Below are positions 51,403 to 60,406 of a DNA stretch of 64,000 bases, one piece after another. The stretch lies in NCBI GenBank assembly GCA_019449595.1, contig JAGRPL010000009.1:1-64000 (forward strand), read 5' to 3'. The notes under the pieces were generated by a model. That model had not been told where the DNA came from and made no database searches. It saw nothing but the letters and a program-made list of their open reading frames with translations. The translations under genes and the position numbers were made by a program. The DNA comes from Rhodoferax sp. (GTDB lineage: Bacteria; Pseudomonadota; Gammaproteobacteria; Burkholderiales; Burkholderiaceae_C). Positions within the stretch are counted from its first letter, which is position 1. Each line of letters begins with the position of its first letter.

Positions 51403-53508
51403 ATGTCGACCCTTCCTCGCCGTTCTCCGCCGTCGCAGGCTTCCAAGGCGCCAGATCTGCTGGATCGCGATCACAGCTTGCTGGCCTTCAATGAGCGCGT
51501 GCTGGATTGGGCGGTCCGCGACGACGTTCCCCTGATCGAGCGCCTGCGCTACCTCTGCATCGTGTCCTCCAACCTCGACGAGTTCTTTGAGGTGCGGGCG
51601 GAGCCGCATTTGCTGGCCAACCAGGCCAACGACCGCAAGGGAATCTACACCGTTGGCTCGTTTGAACGGCTGGCGGCGGCGCTGCACAGCATCGTGGACC
51701 GCCAGTACGCCGTGTACAACGAGAAGCTGATGCCGGCGTTCGAGAAACAGGGCATCAAGATCATGTCGCACGGAGACCGCAATCCGGCGCAGCGCCATTG
51801 GGTCAAGCAGTACTTTGAGCGCGAAGTGCGGCCGCTGCTGATTCCCGTGGGGCTGGACCCCTCCCACCCGTTTCCCCAGGTAGCCAACAAGTCGCTCAAT
51901 TTCATTGTGCGCTTGAGCGGTCGGGACGCCTTCGGGCGGGAAAACGAAATCGCCATCGTGAAGGTGCCGCGTGTGCTGCCGCGCCTGATCCGCATGCCTG
52001 ACAAGGTGTCGGGTTCGCGCACGCTGTTTGTCTCGCTGTCCAGCGTGATCCGCGCCCATCTGGGAGAACTGTTTCCCGGTCGTGCGGTGGGCCAGTTCTC
52101 GCAGTTCCGGGTGACGCGGCATTCCGATCTGGCGGTGGACGAGGATGACGTCAAGAACCTGCGCATGGCCTTGCGCCAGGGGTTGGTGCACCGCAATTAC
52201 GGGCAGGCGGTCCGGCTGGAGGTGTCGGCGGGCTGTTCCGAGCATCTGTGCGACTTCCTGTTGCACCAGTTTGACTTGCCGCAGAAGGCCCTGTTCCGGG
52301 TCCACGGACCGGTGAACCTGGTTCGCCTGACGCAGCTGATTGACCTGGTGGATCGACCGGACCTGTGCTTTCCCCCCTACAAGGCGTCGTACCCGGTGCA
52401 AATGGGCACCACGCAATCCATTTTTGAACAGCTCAAGCAGGGCGACATCCTGATCCACCAGCCGTTTGAGAGTTTCGATGGCGTGGTGGACTTTCTGCGC
52501 CAGGCGGTGAACGACCCGCAGGTGCTGGCCATCAAACAGACCATCTACCGTGCCGGCACCGATTCCGAGGTGATGGACCTGTTGCGTGAGGCCGTGCGCC
52601 GCGGCAAGGAAGTTACCGTGGTGGTGGAGCTCAAGGCCCGTTTTGACGAAGAAGCCAATATCAACTGGGCGGAAATGCTGGAGTCCATCGGGGCGCAGGT
52701 CGTATACGGCGTGGTGGGCCTCAAGACCCATGCCAAGATGATGCTGGTCACGCGGCGGGAAGGCAAGGCACTCAAGCGCTATGGCCATCTGTCGACCGGC
52801 AACTACAACCCGCGTACCGCGCGCCTGTACACCGACGTGAGCCACATCACGGCAGACCCGGTGCTGACCGCAGAAATGGAACATGTGTTCGTGCATCTCG
52901 CCAGCCAGAGCCGGCTGCCCGCGCTGCGCAAGCTCTGGCTGGCCCCGTTCTACCTGCAGCGCAACCTGATTGCCAAGATTGACCGGCTGGGCCAGGCGGC
53001 CAGCCAGGGCAAGGCGGCCCGCATCGTGGCCAAGATGAATTCCCTGACCGACGAGGCCCTGATTCACAGCCTCATGCGGGCCGGCCGGCAGGGCGTGAAA
53101 ATCGACCTGATCGTGCGCGGCGCCTGCACCCTGCCGGCGCAGGTGGCGGGGCATACCGACAACATCCGGGTGCGATCGGTCATCGGCCGTTTTCTCGAGC
53201 ATTCACGGGTGTTCTATTTCCGGGAAGGCGAAGTCGAGGAGCTGTACCTGTCCAGCGCCGACTGGATGAACCGCAACATGGTCCGCCGCGTGGAGTTGGC
53301 GTGGCCGGTCACCGACCCGGTGCAGCGCCAGCGGCTGGTGGACGAGTGCCTGGTGGCGTACCTGCACGACGGCGTGGACGCCTGGGACATGGGCCCTGAC
53401 GGCACATACACCCGCTGCCGGAGCGACGGCACGGTTGCCGTGCATGGTGCGCAGGCGGCGCTCATGGCGCGCTATACCAGCAACGGTAACGGGCATCACG
53501 GAGGATAA
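51403..53508 (+). CDS. ppk: Polyphosphate kinase 1
   Basis: A 701-residue PPK1 that makes polyphosphate from ATP reversibly. LLDRDHSLLAFNERVLDWA opens the N domain; the phosphorylated His is in VGLKTHAKMML, with the second phospholipase-D-like motif in IDLIVRGACTLPAQVAG. ATG 51403 follows a PHO box closely. sixA begins 4 bases after its stop. Confidence 0.96.
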   Translation: MSTLPRRSPPSQASKAPDLLDRDHSLLAFNERVLDWAVRDDVPLIERLRYLCIVSSNLDEFFEVRAEPHLLANQANDRKGIYTVGSFERLAAALHSIVDRQYAVYNEKLMPAFEKQGIKIMSHGDRNPAQRHWVKQYFEREVRPLLIPVGLDPSHPFPQVANKSLNFIVRLSGRDAFGRENEIAIVKVPRVLPRLIRMPDKVSGSRTLFVSLSSVIRAHLGELFPGRAVGQFSQFRVTRHSDLAVDEDDVKNLRMALRQGLVHRNYGQAVRLEVSAGCSEHLCDFLLHQFDLPQKALFRVHGPVNLVRLTQLIDLVDRPDLCFPPYKASYPVQMGTTQSIFEQLKQGDILIHQPFESFDGVVDFLRQAVNDPQVLAIKQTIYRAGTDSEVMDLLREAVRRGKEVTVVVELKARFDEEANINWAEMLESIGAQVVYGVVGLKTHAKMMLVTRREGKALKRYGHLSTGNYNPRTARLYTDVSHITADPVLTAEMEHVFVHLASQSRLPALRKLWLAPFYLQRNLIAKIDRLGQAASQGKAARIVAKMNSLTDEALIHSLMRAGRQGVKIDLIVRGACTLPAQVAGHTDNIRVRSVIGRFLEHSRVFYFREGEVEELYLSSADWMNRNMVRRVELAWPVTDPVQRQRLVDECLVAYLHDGVDAWDMGPDGTYTRCRSDGTVAVHGAQAALMARYTSNGNGHHGG

Positions 53509-53512
53509 AACC

Positions 53513-53974
53513 ATGGATCTGATCCTGTGGCGGCATGCCGAAGCAGTAGAAGACCTGGTGAGTGGTGATGACATGGCCCGGCGGTTGACGCCCCGTGGCG
53601 AAAAACAGGCCGCCCGCATGGCCGCCTGGCTGGACCGGCAACTTCCGGATGGCGTTCGGGTCTGGGTCAGTCCGGCGCAGCGCACGCAGCAAACCGCGCA
53701 AGCCTTGGGGCACAAGTTCAAGACCATCCCCCTGCTGGGGCCGCAGGGCACGCCGGAGCAGTTGCTGGAGCTGGTTCAATGGCCGCACGCCAAAGGCTGT
53801 GTGCTGGTGGTGGGGCACCAGCCGACCCTGGGACAGACCGTGGCAACCCTGCTGGGTTTGAAGGTCAGTGAATGCACCGTCAAGAAAGGGGCGGTGTGGT
53901 GGTTGCGGCACCGGGAGCGCGAACTGTCGGCCCAGACGGTGGTGGTTACCGTGCAGTCACCCGAGTTGCTGTAA
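53513..53974 (+). CDS. sixA: Histidine phosphatase SixA
   Basis: A 153-residue histidine-phosphatase-fold protein with the catalytic RHAE at residues 7-10, RLTPRGEKQAARMA and VVGHQPTLGQTV. SixA dephosphorylates phosphohistidine in E. coli phosphotransfer proteins. The CHAD/ppk neighbourhood is the usual one in betaproteobacteria and suggests a link to polyphosphate control. ATG 53513 has GGAG upstream. Confidence 0.9.
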   Translation: MDLILWRHAEAVEDLVSGDDMARRLTPRGEKQAARMAAWLDRQLPDGVRVWVSPAQRTQQTAQALGHKFKTIPLLGPQGTPEQLLELVQWPHAKGCVLVVGHQPTLGQTVATLLGLKVSECTVKKGAVWWLRHRERELSAQTVVVTVQSPELL

Positions 53975-54007
53975 CGCGGCCCAGCCCAGCGCGTTCGCGT
54001 CTTGGTG

Positions 54008-54036
54008 CTGACACATTTTCTTCACACCCGCGTCAT
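54008..54036 (+). promoter_or_regulatory. Weak PHO-box-like repeats before the EAL-GGDEF gene
   Basis: CTGACAC (54008), TCTTCAC (54019) and GCGTCAT (54030) keep an 11-base period, followed by CTTGTCA (54041) one base out of phase. AT-rich TAATAAT, a possible -10, lies at 54060-54066. The units match the consensus less well than those at 48232 and 51335. Confidence 0.4.
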
Positions 54037-54192
54037 CTTTCTTGTCAAAAATCGGAAGCTAATAATATTCATAGGGCTATAAATGCCACGTTGGTTTCGC
54101 AATTTCTCCAGAGGTATTGGCGGGTGCGAGTTCGGGCCACAGTTCGGCCTGATATGCACCCTTTGCAGTCCATCTGACAGTGGGGAGCGGAC

Positions 54193-56022
54193 ATGAATGC
54201 GGCACCGCTGGCAAGCGCACGGCCCGTCATGACCGGGTGGCAGCGTGGGGCACGGTTGGCCCAGGTGACCGGCGGTCAGGGACCGTTGGAAAAAGTGCTG
54301 CAGGAAAGCCGTCTCTACCCCGTTTTTCAGCCCATCATCAATCTGGCGGATGGATCCATCCATGCCCACGAAGCACTGATTCGCGGTCCCCAGGGCACGG
54401 CATTGCATACGCCGGATGCGCTGTTGCGCGCCGCGGCGCAGGAACATTTGAGTTCCGAGTTCGAGCGCAAATGCGTGGTGGCCGCGTTGAAGACCTGGGG
54501 GCAACTCCAGGCGCCCGGGCGTTTGTTCGTCAATGCCAGCGCCACGGTGCTGACGCAGCTGTTTGCCTTGCGCGGGCGGGAAGCCATGCTCACGCTCATC
54601 AACAGCTTTGGCGTGCTGCCGCGCATGCTGGTGCTGGAAATCACCGAGCACGAGCGTGTGGACGATATGGACCTGCTGGCCGAGGTGGTGCAGGAGTTCC
54701 ATGCGGCCGGTGTCTCGCTGGCGCTGGACGATTTTGGCGATGGGCGCTCCAGCCTGCGCCTGTGGTCCCAGCTGAAGCCCGAAGTGGTGAAGATCGACAA
54801 ATACTTCACCAAGAACATCAGCCAGCACGGCGACAAGCTGAAGACGATCCAGGCGCTGTTGCAGATTGCCGATATTTTCGGTACGGCCCTGGTGGCCGAG
54901 GGCATAGAGACCCCGGAAGACCTGCGCGTGCTGCGGGACCTGGGCATTACCTTCGGACAGGGGTACTTCCTGGGCCGCCCGGACCCGACGCCGATCCGGT
55001 ACCTGGGTAACGATGCCCAGCGGATTCTGGATGAACGCCAGATCGTGGTGTTTCCGGAATGGAGCCGCGCCCAGTCGGGCGGGCATTTGCGTCATCTGTC
55101 GCTCGCGCATCCGCCGACCGTGACTGCCGACACCACGAACGATGAACTCGCAGCCATCTTTTCTGCAGCGCCCGATCTGCCCTCCGTTGCCGTGCTGGAG
55201 GGGGAGCGGCCGGTGGCCATCATCAACCGCGTGCAGTTCATGAACGAGTACAGCAAGCTGTATTACCGGGAGGTGTGGGGCCGCAAGTCGTGCACCGTGC
55301 ATGCCAACCCCGAGCCGCGCCTGGTGGAGCGCGACCACAGTGTGGATGAGCTCGTGGGCATCCTGACCTCGGAAGACCAGCGCTATCTGGCGGACGGATT
55401 CATCGTGACCGACAACGGTCGCTACGTGGGCATGGGCACCGGCGACCAGCTGGTGCGCTCGGTCACGGAGACACGCATCGAGGCTGCGCGCCATGCCAAC
55501 CCCCTGACGTTCCTGCCGGGCAACATCCCCATCAGCCAGCACATGGAGCGCCTGCTCAAGAAAGATGTGCGGTTCGTGGTGTGCTACGCGGACCTGAACA
55601 ATTTCAAGCCCTTCAACGACTACTACGGCTATTGGCGGGGCGACGAGATGATCCGCCTGCTGGCGCGGATATCCATGGAGCAATGCGATTCCCAGCGCGA
55701 TTTCTTGGGTCATGTTGGTGGTGACGATTTCATCCTGTTGTTTCAAAGCGCCGACTGGCGGGAACGTTGCGAGCGCCTGGTGCAGGAATTCAACACCCAG
55801 GCGTTGGGCATGTACGACGATGCGGTGCGCCAGGCCGGTGGCATTCATGGGGACGACCGCCACGGCGTGCCCCGCTTCTTTCCGTGTACGACGGTGTCGA
55901 TTGGCGCCGTTGCCATTGATGGCAGCCGCTTCTCCCGGGCCGAGGATGTGGCCAATCTGGCAGCCCTCGCCAAACAGGGTGCCAAGCAGGCGGGCGTGGG
56001 CGTGCTGGAGCGCGCGGCCTAG
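54193..56022 (+). CDS. EAL-CBS-GGDEF cyclic di-GMP signalling protein
   Basis: A 609-residue cytoplasmic protein. The EAL domain (about 34-275) keeps EAL at 60-62, the Asn in RLFVNAS, ITEHE, DDFGDG, KIDK, AEGIET and GQGYFLG, so phosphodiesterase activity is likely. A CBS pair (about 310-435) follows. The C-terminal GGDEF domain has GGDDF at 509-513 instead of GGDEF; Asp for Glu probably weakens cyclase activity. It has no membrane segment. CBS domains may sense adenine nucleotides. Confidence 0.93.
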   Translation: MNAAPLASARPVMTGWQRGARLAQVTGGQGPLEKVLQESRLYPVFQPIINLADGSIHAHEALIRGPQGTALHTPDALLRAAAQEHLSSEFERKCVVAALKTWGQLQAPGRLFVNASATVLTQLFALRGREAMLTLINSFGVLPRMLVLEITEHERVDDMDLLAEVVQEFHAAGVSLALDDFGDGRSSLRLWSQLKPEVVKIDKYFTKNISQHGDKLKTIQALLQIADIFGTALVAEGIETPEDLRVLRDLGITFGQGYFLGRPDPTPIRYLGNDAQRILDERQIVVFPEWSRAQSGGHLRHLSLAHPPTVTADTTNDELAAIFSAAPDLPSVAVLEGERPVAIINRVQFMNEYSKLYYREVWGRKSCTVHANPEPRLVERDHSVDELVGILTSEDQRYLADGFIVTDNGRYVGMGTGDQLVRSVTETRIEAARHANPLTFLPGNIPISQHMERLLKKDVRFVVCYADLNNFKPFNDYYGYWRGDEMIRLLARISMEQCDSQRDFLGHVGGDDFILLFQSADWRERCERLVQEFNTQALGMYDDAVRQAGGIHGDDRHGVPRFFPCTTVSIGAVAIDGSRFSRAEDVANLAALAKQGAKQAGVGVLERAA

Positions 56023-56035
56023 CCTGCTTTTGGGG

Positions 56036-56338
56036 TCAGGGGCAAATTTCGAACTGGGCGTCGCCCAGGTAGCGGTTAGGCCCCCAGGTAGCAACCACTG
56101 CCGCCGACTCGGCGGCCTGCCACTGGGTGAAAATTTCGAGTTCGTGGGGCGACAGGGCATCGGGGTCGGGCGCCTCGCCATAGGTCATCACGATGCGCTG
56201 GTAGGCGGCATGCACCGGAGCTACCAGGTCTGCATCGCCCAGCGTGGTTTCCAGCGCAGTCCGAAAGCGCTGCTCGGCCGCCCGCAGTTCCGCCGCCGAA
56301 ACGTCCTCCATGGCATAGAGCTTGAGCGTGTAGCTCAT
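56036..56338 (-). CDS. Hypothetical protein, last gene of the MCE operon
   Basis: A 100-residue soluble acidic protein starting MSYTLKLYAMEDVSAAELR, with no signal peptide or membrane segment. No family is recognised with certainty. Its start overlaps the lipoprotein stop (ATGA), so it is co-translated with the MCE transporter genes. Confidence 0.7.
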   Translation of the reverse strand: MSYTLKLYAMEDVSAAELRAAEQRFRTALETTLGDADLVAPVHAAYQRIVMTYGEAPDPDALSPHELEIFTQWQAAESAAVVATWGPNRYLGDAQFEICP

Positions 56339-57045
56339 GGCGCCGCTGCCCCGGCGTCGGGTGTTCGCGGGGGGCTGCCCAGGGTCAGGGCTATGCGCCG
56401 CCGCAGCCGTGTCGCTTCCTCCGGGTTGCCCGCCTGCTCGGTGCGCTGGGCCTGCACGCCAAGCCAGGCCAGCAGGGGCCGGCGCCAGCCTTGGGCGGAT
56501 GCCGTTTCCGTGGCGTGTGCGATGACGGCGGGGGTGGCCGTGCCGGCCTGAAGCATCACGCCGGCGGCAACCAGCTGCGACAGGGGTTCTGCAGCCGCCA
56601 CCACGGCGCTGGCATCACCCGTGGCCGCGGCACGCTGGAGGGGTGGTAGCAGGGCAATGTCTTGTGGCGGTACGCGGCCCTGCAGGTAGTCGGCGTAGGC
56701 GCGCTGGGCGGGCAGGGCATCCGGGCGCAGGGCTTCGAAGGCCGTACACGGTTCAAAAACCAGGCTGGCCACCCGGGTGGCGCAGTGCAGCAGTTCGGCG
56801 GTGGCCAGCAGGTCGGCGCGGCCGGTGCGGCCGAGCTGGCTGCGCGCGCGCAGCAGCTCGGCCATCTCGACGCGGTTGTTTCCCTCCAGATAGGCAGCGA
56901 CGGAGCGCTCCATGGCGTTGCGGGCTTCGAGTTGCCAGTCCGGTGGCTGGGGTGTGCTGCCACAGGCGCTGAGCAGGGCGAGGCCCGCAAGGGGCAGGGC
57001 TTTGCGCAGGGCCGCGGGCTGCAGGATTCGGGCAAAGGCATTCAT
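56335..57045 (-). CDS. Lipoprotein of the MCE transporter operon
   Basis: A 236-residue lipoprotein with lipobox LLSAC at residues 24-28 and Gly29 after the Cys. The rest is helical and Ala/Leu-rich with TPR-like periodicity and a Pro/Ala-rich C-terminus. It is unlike the ABC-type auxiliary lipoprotein usual for MCE systems. It overlaps mlaD by four bases, so a role in the lipid transporter is likely; its exact part is unknown. Confidence 0.78.
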   Translation of the reverse strand: MNAFARILQPAALRKALPLAGLALLSACGSTPQPPDWQLEARNAMERSVAAYLEGNNRVEMAELLRARSQLGRTGRADLLATAELLHCATRVASLVFEPCTAFEALRPDALPAQRAYADYLQGRVPPQDIALLPPLQRAAATGDASAVVAAAEPLSQLVAAGVMLQAGTATPAVIAHATETASAQGWRRPLLAWLGVQAQRTEQAGNPEEATRLRRRIALTLGSPPRTPDAGAAAP

Positions 57046-57956
57046 GGCAGTTTCATCTCCGCATCACGGGCAAATGGCCACTTGCGGTTGATGTCGTTGA
57101 CCAGGCCCTCGATCTTGCGCAGGTTGGCGTCCACGTCGGCCCGCAGGGCTCCCAGATCGGCACTGGCGTCCTTGGCGTTGGCGCTGATGGCCTGGGCATC
57201 CTGCAGCACGGCATCCACTTTCTTCAGACTGGTACGCGCTTCGCCCAGCAGGGCGTTGAGTTGCAGGACGGTGGCGCGGGTTTCGGGCAGCACCCCTTTT
57301 TCGCCGAAGACCTGGGTGTCGGTCTTGCCTGCCAGGGTGTCGAGCTTGGTGAGCAGGGCGTTGGTGCGTCCCAGGGTGGCAATGAATTTCTGGGCCTCTG
57401 CTTCGTTGCCCAGGAGCACGGTGAGCACGCCACCCGGGTCGTTGAGGCGGCTGGTCAGGGTGCCCAGGTTGTCGAGCAGCGTCCGGGCCGATGCGATGGC
57501 CTTGGGGATTTCGGCGCTGGTGTCGCCTTGCAGCACGGTGCGTACGGCGCCGTCCGGCAGGGGCGGGTCTTCCAGCAGGCCGGTGTAGGCGCGCAGGTTG
57601 GTGCTGCCCACCACGCCGCGTACCAGTGTGAAGACGCTGGTGGTGCGCAGCCAGTGGGCGTCCTTGGTGGCAACGTCCACCAGAATGCGTGCCTTGCCGT
57701 CAGCGGCCAGCTCAATGTGGCGCACCCGGCCTATGGGAAAGCCGGAAAACGTGAGGTCCATGCCGACCACCACGCCCTCGGAGTCTTCGGCCACCAGCAC
57801 CAGTTTCTGGGTGGCATCAAATGCGCCCCGCGCGTACAGCACGTACAGCACCGAGCCGCACAGCAGCAGCAACATGAATACCATCAACAGCCGGGCCTTG
57901 AGTTCCAGGTGGGCTATCGGTGGTGTGTTGGGTTCGTGGGGTGAGCTCATGGGCAT
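57042..57956 (-). CDS. MlaD-family MCE domain protein
   Basis: A 304-residue protein with an N-terminal membrane anchor (about 27-43) and an MCE domain (45-125; EDSEGVVVGMDLTFSGFPIG), then a long helical region of weakly repeated heptads. MCE proteins form periplasmic rings or tubes that carry phospholipid between membranes. Start 57956 avoids overlap with mlaE; 57950 is equally possible. Confidence 0.88.
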   Translation of the reverse strand: MPMSSPHEPNTPPIAHLELKARLLMVFMLLLLCGSVLYVLYARGAFDATQKLVLVAEDSEGVVVGMDLTFSGFPIGRVRHIELAADGKARILVDVATKDAHWLRTTSVFTLVRGVVGSTNLRAYTGLLEDPPLPDGAVRTVLQGDTSAEIPKAIASARTLLDNLGTLTSRLNDPGGVLTVLLGNEAEAQKFIATLGRTNALLTKLDTLAGKTDTQVFGEKGVLPETRATVLQLNALLGEARTSLKKVDAVLQDAQAISANAKDASADLGALRADVDANLRKIEGLVNDINRKWPFARDAEMKLP

Positions 57957-57969
57957 GCCATATTCGGTG

Positions 57970-58773
57970 TCAATAGTAGTTGCCAACCAGCGAGGCGATT
58001 TCCACCAGCAGTATCACGGAAAACATGCGGACCAGCCCGCGGATTTCTGCGCTGGTGCGCAGGCGGGTTGTGTGCGGGTCGTACAGGGCCGAGGCCATGG
58101 GAATCAGGGACACCGCCAGGCAAAAGAACAGAATTTTGAGGACGAAGATCAGGCTGACGGCGGGGCTGAACACCTGGCCGAACAGGCGGGTGTAGACCGC
58201 CAGGCCCGATACGGTGAACCCGTAGCTGGCCAGATAGGTCACCACCAGAGTCACCACGCTGCTCAGGGCTGCCAGCGTGACGCCGGCAAACAGGCCGCCA
58301 ATGACCCGGGGCAACACGACGCTGCGTACTGGGTCCTGGCCCTGGCGGCGCATGGCGTCGAGCTGGCCTGCCGTCTGCATCGCCGACAGCTCCGCTCCAT
58401 CGGGAATCGTGCAGCGCAGTGCGACGAACAGCGCCGCGGTCAGGGGGATGAGTTCGAGTACCAGGACCCGGATGACCAGTTGCAAGGCGTACTGCGACAG
58501 GCCGTAACTCAGGGCCGTGACCAGCACGATGCGGGTGAGTACCACGGTCACCAGCGCGCAGAGCACCGTGAAGCCGGCCAGGATGGGAGCGGTGTGCAGA
58601 TAGATATGCCGGGCCAGCGCCGGGCGGTTCGCGCGGCGGTAGCTTGACGGGGAGAGAACCAGCACCAGAATGACCGCGCCCAGCTCCAGCAGGCGCCACC
58701 AGCCCAGGAGCCATTGCTGCGCGGCCTGGCCGGTGCGATCCAGCCAGCGTTGCCATGAAACCGTTGAGGTCAT
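57970..58773 (-). CDS. MlaE-family lipid ABC transporter permease
   Basis: A 267-residue permease with about five membrane segments and the MlaE pattern (QTAGQLDAMRRQGQDPVRSVVLPRV, which contacts the ATPase). It is the first gene of a four-gene minus-strand operon with mlaD, a lipoprotein and a small protein. The expected MlaF ATPase gene is absent; upstream is ppx, 51 bases away. Confidence 0.88.
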   Translation of the reverse strand: MTSTVSWQRWLDRTGQAAQQWLLGWWRLLELGAVILVLVLSPSSYRRANRPALARHIYLHTAPILAGFTVLCALVTVVLTRIVLVTALSYGLSQYALQLVIRVLVLELIPLTAALFVALRCTIPDGAELSAMQTAGQLDAMRRQGQDPVRSVVLPRVIGGLFAGVTLAALSSVVTLVVTYLASYGFTVSGLAVYTRLFGQVFSPAVSLIFVLKILFFCLAVSLIPMASALYDPHTTRLRTSAEIRGLVRMFSVILLVEIASLVGNYY

Positions 58774-58824
58774 GCGGGCATGATACCTGCGGGCTTGCCG
58801 GGCCGTGTGAAGCGCCGTGGACCG

Positions 58825-60333
58825 TCAGGTGGCAGCCACGTCGAGGGACCACGGGGTTTTTTGCCAGGCCAGTGCCTCTTCGCGCAGCAGGTAGGCGGAC
58901 TGCGGAAAGGCTTCGGCCCACCCGGCGCGGCAGCGCAGGCGCACGGTGCGGTTGTGCGTGGCCGAGCGTGCCAGTGTCATGCCGGTCAGATCCGGGTCAC
59001 GCCGGGCGTGGCACAGGATGACGGCCAGGCGCAGCGCCATCAGCTGCATGACCAGATCGTCGTCTCCCAGCACGGCTTCGAGCTTGCGCAGCTTGCCGCG
59101 GTGCCCGAGCACCAGCAGGCTGAGGCGGTGCATTTCCGACAGCGAGAACCCCATGGCATCGGCGTTGTCCAGGATGTAGGCACCGTGCTTGTGGTAGTCA
59201 CTGTGGGAGATGTGGCTGCCAATTTCGTGCAACTGGGCGGCCCAGCTGAGCTTGCGCAGGGAACGGTCTTCGTCGGGGGGCGCGCCATCGCGCGGGGCGG
59301 GCATCAGTTGCTGGAGCAGCAGCGCCGCCACGTTTCCCACGCGGGTGCCGTGGGTGGTGTCGACCCCGAACTTGCTTGCCAGGCGCCGCACGGTCTTGAC
59401 ACGCAGGTCATCTGCGTGGTCGGCCGTGCCCAACATGTCGCACAGCAGGCCATGGCGCAGCCCGCCGCTGGCCTGTTGCAGGGACTGGATGCCCAGCAGG
59501 CTGAAAACGGCGCGCACCACGCTCACGCCGCCGCCGATGATGGCCTTGCGGTCTTCGCGCATGCCGGCCAGCCGCAGGCGGTCGGCGCTCTGGGCGGTCA
59601 CCAGCTTGTCGACCAGCCAGTCCAGGCCCTCCTGTGTCACGGTGCCGGCGGGCCAGCCGGCCGCTACCAGGACGTCGACAATGGCGCCCACCGTGCCGGC
59701 CGAGCCATAGGCCACGTCCCAGCGGCCGGGGTGGTAGGCGTCGAGGGCCTCGTCCAGCACCGCCTTGGCCGCGATTTCGGCAATGTCGAATGCCTTGCGG
59801 GAAAACTGGCCGTCGGGGAAGTAGCGGTTGGACCAGGCAATGCTGCCCACCCGGAACGACTCCATGACCTGGGGGGCAAGGCCCTGTCCCAGCACGAGTT
59901 CGGTGGATCGCCCGCCGATGTCGATGACCAGGCGCCGCTCTTCGGACTGGGGCAGCATGTGGGCCACGCCCTGGTAGATCAGCCGGGCCTCTTCCCGCCC
60001 CGAAATGACATTGATGGGGAAGCCGAGAATCTGGTTGGCCCGGTCGAGGAATTCGTCCCGGTTGCGGGCCTCGCGCAGGGTTTGTGTTGCCACGGCGCGC
60101 ACTTCGGTGGGCTTGAACCCAGCCAGGCGCTCGCCAAAGCGGGCCAGGCAGTCCCAGCCGCTTTGCATGACCTGGGGGGTCAGGTTGCGGTCATCGTCCA
60201 GCCCGCCACCCTGGCGCACGGTTTCTTTCAGGTATTCGGTGCGCCGGAACTCACCGTGGTCCACCCGTCCGATTTCGAGACGAAAACTGTTGGATCCCAA
60301 ATCCACGGCCGCCAGGCGATTTCCGTTTTCCAT
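58825..60333 (-). CDS. ppx: Exopolyphosphatase (Ppx/GppA family)
   Basis: A 502-residue enzyme that releases phosphate from polyphosphate ends (or hydrolyses pppGpp). LAAVDLGSNSFRLEIGRV and VIDIGGRSTELVLGQG are the actin-like phosphate loops; the C-terminal HD-like region (about 310-490) is complete. It is the counterpart of ppk in this cluster. No PHO box was seen upstream. Confidence 0.94.
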   Translation of the reverse strand: MENGNRLAAVDLGSNSFRLEIGRVDHGEFRRTEYLKETVRQGGGLDDDRNLTPQVMQSGWDCLARFGERLAGFKPTEVRAVATQTLREARNRDEFLDRANQILGFPINVISGREEARLIYQGVAHMLPQSEERRLVIDIGGRSTELVLGQGLAPQVMESFRVGSIAWSNRYFPDGQFSRKAFDIAEIAAKAVLDEALDAYHPGRWDVAYGSAGTVGAIVDVLVAAGWPAGTVTQEGLDWLVDKLVTAQSADRLRLAGMREDRKAIIGGGVSVVRAVFSLLGIQSLQQASGGLRHGLLCDMLGTADHADDLRVKTVRRLASKFGVDTTHGTRVGNVAALLLQQLMPAPRDGAPPDEDRSLRKLSWAAQLHEIGSHISHSDYHKHGAYILDNADAMGFSLSEMHRLSLLVLGHRGKLRKLEAVLGDDDLVMQLMALRLAVILCHARRDPDLTGMTLARSATHNRTVRLRCRAGWAEAFPQSAYLLREEALAWQKTPWSLDVAAT

Positions 60334-60406
60334 CGATTGCTTTTTAGAGTTGTAAGGCGGTCAGGAGCATAGCATCCGCACCGCCGCGGTCGGCACCCGG
60401 GCGGTG

